Origin: Phycisphaerae bacterium
Lineage (GTDB): Bacteria > Planctomycetota > Phycisphaerae > Sedimentisphaerales > Anaerobacaceae
Length of the DNA stretch: 38,528 bases
Direction: 5' to 3'
Assembly: GCA_030619925.1 (NCBI GenBank)
Contig: JAUXAL010000038.1
Location: forward strand, 1 to 38,528
Each line of letters starts with the position of its first letter. The stretch's first letter is position 1. The notes beneath the pieces were generated by a model. It was not told where the DNA came from, did no database searches, and saw only the letters and a program-made list of their open reading frames with translations. This document shows, in pieces, positions 32,835-38,528 of this stretch. The translations under genes and the position numbers were made by a program.

Positions 32835-33380
32835 GTGAATCGTAGAAGCAAAGTTTCGAAAAAAAAGGCAAAGCTATCCGACGAAGAGTTGTGTCATGCC
32901 GCGAAACAGAAATCAGGGGTCATAGATGCCCGCATAATCTCTCCCTCAGAGGTAGAGACTGCCGCCTGGGTGCGATTGAAGTGCCAGTTTGGGTGTGGAT
33001 GTTATGGCCGGTGCCTGGTCTGCCCGCCCTTTACACCATCACCTGAACAGATGCGTAAGGTCCTGGATGCTTACTGTCGAGCAATATTGATACACTTTGA
33101 TCCAGAGACAGATGTAAAAGCAATAGTTGCTGACCTTGAGCGAAACATTTTTCTTCGCGGTGCCTGGAAGGCCTTCGGCCTTGGTGCCGGTCCATGCTAT
33201 TTTTGCAAAGAGTGTCCTGTCGAAGAAGAACAATGTCGACATCCCGAACGGGCACGTCCCTCAATGGAGGCGTGTGGAATCGATGTCTTTTCTACAGTGA
33301 AAAAGCTGGGCTTTCCCATAGACGTCGTTCGAACAACACGTCAGTGCCCCAACTATTATGGGCTCATATTAGTTGAGTAG
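32835..33380 (+). CDS. DUF2284 cysteine-rich (metal-binding) protein
   Basis: The 181-residue protein fits DUF2284. A Cys-rich core CQFGCGCYGRCLVCPPFTPSPEQMRKVL lies at about residues 50-77, and a second set CYFCKECPVEEEQCRHPERARPSMEACGIDV at about 121-151. Eleven or more cysteines suggest one or more Fe-S clusters. DUF2284 proteins are common in anaerobes and lack a settled function. The start is GTG with GGGTGA just upstream; a clear AGGAGG is missing. It opens a more AT-rich cluster with the alcohol dehydrogenase and PAC2 genes. Confidence 0.88.
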   Translation: MNRRSKVSKKKAKLSDEELCHAAKQKSGVIDARIISPSEVETAAWVRLKCQFGCGCYGRCLVCPPFTPSPEQMRKVLDAYCRAILIHFDPETDVKAIVADLERNIFLRGAWKAFGLGAGPCYFCKECPVEEEQCRHPERARPSMEACGIDVFSTVKKLGFPIDVVRTTRQCPNYYGLILVE

Positions 33381-33488
33381 TCTCCGTACAAGCTCCGGGT
33401 CAAGGTATGATAAACTTGAAAATAGAGATTACATTCAAGGGCTTGCTGAAAACCTATGGCAAATAAGAATAGCAAGGAGAATTGAGAA

Positions 33489-34517
33489 ATGAAGGCAATG
33501 CTCCTTAAGAAAATTGCGCCGATGGATGAAAAACCTTTGGCTCTGGAGGATTTGCCAATTCCTCAACCTGGCCCTGGCCAAATTCTCGTAAGAATTTCAG
33601 CTTGTGGAATCTGCCACACCGAGCTCGACGAAATCGAAGGACGACTTGAAGCCAGATTGCCGATAATTCCTGGTCATGAGGTCGTTGGAAGAGCCGAAAG
33701 TTTTGGCTCCGGGGCAGCTAAATTTAAATCGGGAGACCGCGTAGGAATTGCGTGGATAAATTCTTCCTGTGAAAAATGCGATTTTTGCCAAGAGGGAAAT
33801 GAAAATTTATGCCCGGAGTTTCGTGGTACCGGCTGCCATGCAGACGGCGGCTATGCCGAATACGCTGTGGTCTCAGAAGATTTTGCTTATCCGATTCCTG
33901 ATAGATTTTCCGACTCGGCGGCGGCCCCCCTTCTCTGTGCCGGAGCAATCGGCTACAGGGCTTTGAGACTGACCAATCTTCGAGATGGCCAAATTCTCGG
34001 CCTGTTTGGTTTTGGGGCCTCAGCTCATATTGTCATTCAAATAGTTAAACGCAAATATTCGAACTCCAAGGTCTTTGTTTTCACGAGGCCTCGTCAACAA
34101 GACCATCAGAATTTAGCCAGAAAACTGGGTGCTGATTGGGTCGGAGCAACCGGAGAAACTCCGCCGGCAAAAGTCAATTGTGCAATTGATTTTACACCTG
34201 CCTGGAACCCAATAGTTGAAGCCTTGAGAGTATTGGAAAAAGGAGGACGGCTGGTTATAAATGCAATCCGGAAGGAAGGTAAAGACAAAGATTCTGTCCT
34301 GAGGTTAGATTATCCGACACATCTTTGGCTCGAAAAGGAAATAAAAAGTGTAGCCAATATTACCAAAAGAGATGCTGAAGAGTTCCTACCTTTAGCAGCT
34401 GAAATTCCGATTATCCCTGAAGTTCAGGAATTTAAGTTAGAAGAAGCTAATGAAGCTCTGATTTTGCTAAAGCAAGGGAAAATCCAGGGAGCAGGCGTTT
34501 TAAGAATCCGTGAGTAA
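33489..34517 (+). CDS. Zinc-dependent alcohol dehydrogenase family protein
   Basis: The 342-residue medium-chain dehydrogenase has catalytic-zinc ligands in CGICHTE (Cys39) and PGHEVVG (His63, Glu64). The structural-zinc cluster C94-x2-C97-x2-C100-x7-C108 is complete. The cofactor region reads GLFGFGASAH, where the usual GxGxxG is degenerate at the last Gly. AAGGAG lies nine bases before ATG 33489. It should interconvert an alcohol and aldehyde with NAD(P). It stands 108 bases after the DUF2284 gene and 91 before the first PAC2 gene, all on one strand. Confidence 0.94.
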   Translation: MKAMLLKKIAPMDEKPLALEDLPIPQPGPGQILVRISACGICHTELDEIEGRLEARLPIIPGHEVVGRAESFGSGAAKFKSGDRVGIAWINSSCEKCDFCQEGNENLCPEFRGTGCHADGGYAEYAVVSEDFAYPIPDRFSDSAAAPLLCAGAIGYRALRLTNLRDGQILGLFGFGASAHIVIQIVKRKYSNSKVFVFTRPRQQDHQNLARKLGADWVGATGETPPAKVNCAIDFTPAWNPIVEALRVLEKGGRLVINAIRKEGKDKDSVLRLDYPTHLWLEKEIKSVANITKRDAEEFLPLAAEIPIIPEVQEFKLEEANEALILLKQGKIQGAGVLRIRE

Positions 34518-34608
34518 AAATTAAAAGCAAGAGTAATTATTTCTATTCTTTGTTTAAACTTTAATCGAGGGTAGAGATTCAAAATAAGATTAGAAATGAG
34601 GTAAGACA

Positions 34609-35541
34609 ATGGGAATCAAACTTTATAAGCAACCTGAACTCAAAGATTCGATTATGTTTTGCGGTTGGCCGGGGATTGGAAACATTGGGATAAGTGCGAT
34701 TGATACTTTAAGAGCAGTGTTAAGAGCCGAAGAGTTCGGAGAAATCGAACCTTGGGATTTCTTTGACCCTCGAAAAGTCTTAATTGAAAAAGGTCTATTG
34801 AAAGATTTGGAGTTCCCCAGTAATAAATTTTACTTCCAGCGAGTTAACAATCGGGACTTGATATTTTTCATTGGACAGGAGCAGCCGACCGACGGAGGAA
34901 CAAGATATGCCGAGGGCCAGAAGGCTTATCGGATGGCCAGTTTAGTTTTAGACGTGGCAGAAAAGTGTGGCTGCCGGCGAGTTTACACTTCTGGGGCAGC
35001 TGTAACTCAAATTCATCACACTGTAAGACCGAGAGTTTGGGCGGTGCCCAATAGCGAAAAATTAATCAATGAACTAAATCAATATGAAAATACCATCTTC
35101 ATGTCAGCAATTGAAGGCAGAAAAGGTCAAGGTGTTATCACTGGATTGAATGGACTTTTGTTGGGAGTTGCCAAAAAGAGAGGCTTAGAGGCTATTTGTT
35201 TAATGGGCGAAATACCCTATTACCTTCAGGCAGCTCCTTGGCCTTATCCTAAAGGTTCGAAATCTGTTCTTGAGGTTTTAGTTAAGATTCTGGGTATCAA
35301 CATTGACCTAAGTAAACTGGATGAACTTGCCGAAAGAGTAGAGGAAGAGATTGACGAATTTTTGGAAAGCCTTTATAGGACAGAAGCAATACCTCCTGAG
35401 GTAAGAGATGAAATTGAGAAATTAAGGCATATCGAACCAACTGAGCTGGGACCAATAACTGAAGAAGAACAGAAAAAAATAATGGAGCATATCGATGAGC
35501 TTTTTGACCAAGAGGGTCGGAAGGATGAAAGACATCTTTAA
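34609..35541 (+). CDS. PAC2-family protein (1)
   Basis: The 310-residue protein fits the PAC2 family (proteasome-assembly-chaperone-2-like fold), best known in archaea and also present in actinobacteria. Supporting features are FCGWPGIGNIGISAIDTL near the N-terminus, GEIEPWDFFDP, VYTSGAAVTQIHHTVRPRVW, IEGRKGQGVITGLNGLLLGVAKKRG and MGEIPYYLQAAPWPYP. The C-terminal 80 residues are charged and likely helical (LDELAERVEEEIDEFLESL). GAGG precedes ATG 34609 by seven bases. No proteasome genes are in the window. Base composition is more AT-rich than the neighbouring propeller and peptidase genes. Confidence 0.88.
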   Translation: MGIKLYKQPELKDSIMFCGWPGIGNIGISAIDTLRAVLRAEEFGEIEPWDFFDPRKVLIEKGLLKDLEFPSNKFYFQRVNNRDLIFFIGQEQPTDGGTRYAEGQKAYRMASLVLDVAEKCGCRRVYTSGAAVTQIHHTVRPRVWAVPNSEKLINELNQYENTIFMSAIEGRKGQGVITGLNGLLLGVAKKRGLEAICLMGEIPYYLQAAPWPYPKGSKSVLEVLVKILGINIDLSKLDELAERVEEEIDEFLESLYRTEAIPPEVRDEIEKLRHIEPTELGPITEEEQKKIMEHIDELFDQEGRKDERHL

Positions 35542-36334
35542 ATTCTCTCAGCAACCCAACTTTGAAAATCCATCCTTGATTGTTGGATGGCAGGAGGATA
35601 CCGGCAAACTAAGCCCGAAGGTGATTGAGTATTTAAATAAAAAGATAAAGACTGAAAGTTTTTGTGAAATCGAGCCGGTAGGCTTCTTCTCTTTAGGGGC
35701 AGTGGCAATTGAGAACAACATAGCTCAGTTCCCAGAGAGTAAATTTTATTGCAGCAAAAGAAACGACCTGGTGATATTTAAAGGTAGCGAGCCTCGATTT
35801 GAGCGATACAGATTTTTGAACCTAATTTCAGATTTAGCTCAACATTATTGCAAGATAAGAGAGCTGTATACTATCAGTGGAACTATCTCTGCAATTGCCC
35901 ATACCGGTTCGCGAAGGATATTGGCGGTTTTCAATCAGCAAGAATTTCAAAAAGAGCTGCAAGGCTATGAGCTGGTAGATATGAATTGGAAGGGACCACC
36001 GGCCATCAGTAGCTACCTTTTGTGGATAGCTAAAAAGAGAGATATTCCCGGCGTGAGTCTTTGGACAGAAATACCATTTTACTTAGCGGCCGGCGAAGAC
36101 TTTCAGGCGATAAAGACAACTCTTTCTTTTCTGGATAAGAAGTTTAACTTAGACTTGGATTTCGCAGAACTGGATGAGCAGATTGGCAGCCAAAATGCAA
36201 AGATGGCCCAGTTGAGAGAAGATGACCCAGATATTAACAAATACATAGGAATGTTGGAAAGCGGGCTTTCCTTAAGAGGGGAGGAACAAATGGAATTAAC
36301 TAAAAAGGTAACGGAATTTCTTGAAGAGGACTGA
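35525..36334 (+). CDS. PAC2-family protein (2)
   Basis: This 269-residue paralogue overlaps the end of PAC2 (1) by 17 bases, so the two are probably translationally coupled. ATG 35525 is preferred because it gives MKDIFKFSQQPNF, matching the N-terminus of copy 1 (MGIKLYKQPEL), and follows GAGGG by nine bases. Corresponding motifs are LIVGWQEDTGKLSPKVIEYL, CEIEPVGFF, LYTISGTISAIAHTGSRRILAV and WTEIPFYLAAGEDF. It lacks the GPGxGN-like glycine pattern of copy 1 in the first motif, so the two have diverged and may form a hetero-oligomer. Confidence 0.85.
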   Translation: MKDIFKFSQQPNFENPSLIVGWQEDTGKLSPKVIEYLNKKIKTESFCEIEPVGFFSLGAVAIENNIAQFPESKFYCSKRNDLVIFKGSEPRFERYRFLNLISDLAQHYCKIRELYTISGTISAIAHTGSRRILAVFNQQEFQKELQGYELVDMNWKGPPAISSYLLWIAKKRDIPGVSLWTEIPFYLAAGEDFQAIKTTLSFLDKKFNLDLDFAELDEQIGSQNAKMAQLREDDPDINKYIGMLESGLSLRGEEQMELTKKVTEFLEED

Positions 36335-36459
36335 ATTGTAGCAGCGGCCACCACGTCTTCTGATGATTGTTAGTTGCTGTTTTTCCGCTGACCCGCGGCG
36401 CTGTCATCTGCCCAGCTATCAACAACCAACTCGATGATGTTGCGGGGAGCCGGTATCTC

Positions 36460-37857
36460 TTACCCCCGGTTTATCAGATCCTCTTGCTCGTCGCCGCCAC
36501 GGGTCAAATCCACGCCATCTGCTCGCAATGCGTCCTGCAGTTGGCTGACTTTCAACTCACGAGGCAGACACCCTTTCTTCGCGGACATAGCCGCCGCCAG
36601 CCCGGCCGCGTGACCGGTCGCAACGCAGTTACCCATGCTCTTACCCGCTGAAGCAGCTACGTGAGTTGCCGAAATACACCGCCCCGCCATCAGGAGGCCG
36701 TCCAACTTTTCCGGGAGGATCGCGCGGTACGGAACATCGTGGATCTTCATCTTGGAGAGTCGGACAAAGCCGATGTCGAGAAAGCCGCTTTGCCAAGCGA
36801 TTACATCGTCGAATTTTCGTCCGGTCAACGCATCAGCTTCTGTCAGAACATATGGTCCCTTAACACGGCGTGTCTCACGAACACCGATTTGTGTGCCGGT
36901 TCCGATTAATTCGATATCTCTGAGTTCCTCGCCCCCGAATTCGCGCATGGCCAGCGTCATCTGGAGAACCTGTCGTCGACTCTGACACTCGGCCTCTGTG
37001 CGCTCCACTGGGTCCGTGGCATCGAACTGGCCCAGGTCCCTTGTCCCTGCGTGATTAATATAGAAGCTGTGCCCATTTGAGACCCTGCCCAGACCCCATC
37101 CGTTCGGAATGAGTGGGTATTTTTTCTTTGCTCTGCGGGCAATGTCCCTTATGTTTGCCTTGCGGACCTGCTCTCTGGTGACGTTAGTCAGGTTCAAGCA
37201 CAGCGTAATCGGAGACAAGGAGCCAAGTTCCTTCATCGTCTCGGCGCCGGCGTAATAAGCCACATCCGCATCGCCCGTACAGTCAACCACGGCCTTGGCA
37301 CGGATGACGGCAGGGCCTCGCTTCGTTGCCACTACCGCGCCCGTAATACGGCCGCCCTCCACTACTGTGTCAATCGCTCGAGTGTGGACCAGGTATTTGC
37401 AGCCGACTTCGTCGAGGGCGTCGAGCACAACGACCTTCAGGTAATCGACGTTGCACCACAACTGATGTTTACCGACCCTGACGGCCTGGTCGCCGTAGGC
37501 TTGGAGCTTCTCAAGGACCAGCTCGTGCACTTTCGACCGCGGCTTGCTGCCCGGACGCATCTGGTTGATGGGCATCCCTAAGCACCAAGAAGCGACTCCC
37601 CCGAAAAAAGCGTGGTGCTCAATCAACAGCGTCTTAGCCCCTTTTCCGGCTGCACCCAGCGCTGCTCCAATACCCGCTGGGCCGCCACCTACCACCAACA
37701 CATCCGGTTTGTATGGAATGCCGGCCTGCTTGCGGATTGTCAGGACACTTTCAGCAGAAGCTGGACGCGTCAGCGTACTCACAATGCCTGCACCAGCCAC
37801 AGCCGCACCGGCCGCCGTGAGAAATCTTCTGCGGTCAACAGTGCTTTCATTTGTCAT
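36460..37857 (-). CDS. Tat-exported FAD-dependent oxidoreductase
   Basis: The 465-residue protein starts at ATG 37857 (MTNESTVDRRR), set by AAGGGAG nine bases upstream; longer starts run into repeat sequence. The twin-arginine leader DRRRFLTAAGAAVAGAG is followed by dinucleotide motif VVGGGPAGIGAALGA (55-69). GVASWCLGMPINQ follows, then VVDCTGDADVAYYAGAE, the signature of the FAD-dependent/GIDA-like family common in planctomycetes. The C-terminal GLLMAGRCISATHVAASAGKSMGNCVATGHAAG closes the FAD site. The substrate is unknown, often a sugar or polyol in this group. The right-hand dispersed repeat lies just upstream. Confidence 0.92.
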   Translation of the reverse strand: MTNESTVDRRRFLTAAGAAVAGAGIVSTLTRPASAESVLTIRKQAGIPYKPDVLVVGGGPAGIGAALGAAGKGAKTLLIEHHAFFGGVASWCLGMPINQMRPGSKPRSKVHELVLEKLQAYGDQAVRVGKHQLWCNVDYLKVVVLDALDEVGCKYLVHTRAIDTVVEGGRITGAVVATKRGPAVIRAKAVVDCTGDADVAYYAGAETMKELGSLSPITLCLNLTNVTREQVRKANIRDIARRAKKKYPLIPNGWGLGRVSNGHSFYINHAGTRDLGQFDATDPVERTEAECQSRRQVLQMTLAMREFGGEELRDIELIGTGTQIGVRETRRVKGPYVLTEADALTGRKFDDVIAWQSGFLDIGFVRLSKMKIHDVPYRAILPEKLDGLLMAGRCISATHVAASAGKSMGNCVATGHAAGLAAAMSAKKGCLPRELKVSQLQDALRADGVDLTRGGDEQEDLINRG

Positions 37858-37965
37858 CGTTTTTTTCTCCCTTTTGTTCATAGCAACTTTCCACTTCAAT
37901 ACCTGTTTCCTGTTCTACGCTTTGTTCAAGTGGGTGCTTGGTTCCGGGTAACCATTGTTTTTCTA

Positions 37966-38426
37966 AAATTGGCTTTGATTGGGTTTGAATTGGGTTCGAA
38001 TTGGCTTTGTTTTTTGGGACTGCGAAGGCGTCGTTTTTTCTGTAATCCTTTGTTATAAGTGAGTTTACATTCATTTGGGCTTTTCGGAAATTGGCTTTGA
38101 TTGGGTTTGAATTGGGTTTGTTTTCACCAAGTGTCCAATTGGATTTATTTTCATAATCCGTTGTATTATATAGATTTACATTCATTTGACTTTTCGGAAA
38201 TTGGGTTTGTTTTGCATAAAAAGTAGTGAAAACTTCGTAGGTTTTTCCGCTATTTCGGCCTGATATGACAAAAAAGCACTGTTTTCCGGCGTTTTGTGAA
38301 ACGATGGCCATTAGGAATGCTCCTGATGTCTGTTATCTGAAGTCCGAAGTCTGATGTCTGTTATCTACGAACAACGAACTATACGACATACGATATACGA
38401 TATACGTATGTTATTTATATATTATA
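37966..38426 (-). repeat. Dispersed repeat element, right copy (inverted)
   Basis: Read on the minus strand, this repeats the left element: TATAAT (38426-38421), a leader with GTTCGTTGTTC, GACATCAG-like words and an ATG at 38311 that opens MAIVSQNAG...SGRNSGKTYE. Two MNVN/KxNPI units follow where the left copy has one. The frame runs on into the start of the FAD oxidoreductase in another frame, so it is probably not a conserved protein. The copies lie about 37 kb apart in opposite orientation. Confidence 0.75.
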
Positions 38427-38528
38427 CCATAAAACAGGTTTGAAGTCGAGTGAATTCCGGAAAAATCTCCGTGACTCCGTTCCGTCTTACTTTATTGGTC
38501 AGCCGACGGGGGCGGCGATTGTTTGAAT
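38427..38528. other. Right edge, nothing recognised
   Basis: The last 102 bases show no frame, hairpin or RNA that I can support. A gene could begin outside the window. Confidence 0.4.

Noticed and set aside
37847-38311. 154-residue minus-strand protein
   Set aside because: It is the translated dispersed repeat and runs into the FAD oxidoreductase start in another frame; treated as repeat.

Overview
The window looks like a chromosomal stretch of a heterotrophic planctomycete of the Phycisphaerae type. This is inferred from gene content: Tat-exported Gfo/Idh/MocA oxidoreductases, a ThuA-like protein, PQQ-type propeller giants, large M14 carboxypeptidases, an FAD oxidoreductase with a Tat leader, and a dispersed 'KTNPI/MNVN' repeat that I recall from such genomes. 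No ribosomal RNA or phage genes are seen, so the assignment rests on style and not on a marker gene.

The most notable region is 1073-4436. A selenocysteine tRNA (1134-1228, anticodon UCA) with its own near-consensus promoter is followed by a small membrane protein whose frame ends Cys-Pro-Thr-UGA. Next comes a NapH-like membrane polyferredoxin. Last is a gene interrupted by an in-frame UGA at 3030-3032 that is almost certainly selenocysteine. Reading through it gives one 570-residue exported protein: an iodothyronine-deiodinase-like domain (SSYT-Sec-PPF, then EAHP), a beta-rich middle and six CxxCH haem-c motifs. A compact hairpin at the expected SECIS distance follows the UGA. I propose a periplasmic seleno-reductase fed from the quinone pool through the NapH-like protein; its substrate is unknown.

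4538-5506 is an exported esterase-like hydrolase. The minus-strand block 9634-5602 holds an M23 peptidase with PKD-like domains, a Tat-exported oxidoreductase and a frameshifted ThuA-like gene. A second minus-strand pair (12431-10022) is a response regulator followed by a fused ATP sulfurylase/APS kinase.

12680-22994 is a plus-strand run: two tandem paralogues joining a methyltransferase-like fold to PQQ-type propellers, a lipoprotein amidohydrolase and an NhaC-type antiporter. Two divergent M14 carboxypeptidases (26062-23063 and 26471-29131) lead into a Tat-exported oxidoreductase and a site-2 protease. A DUF401-type transporter is on the minus strand. A more AT-rich cluster (32835-36334) carries a DUF2284 protein, an alcohol dehydrogenase and two overlapping PAC2-family genes. 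A Tat-exported FAD oxidoreductase closes the window on the minus strand.

Repeats are abundant. Inverted copies of one promoter-bearing dispersed element lie near both ends. Several palindromic mini-elements and low-complexity repeats sit inside reading frames, in frame, including two different repeats at the same linker of the tandem paralogues.
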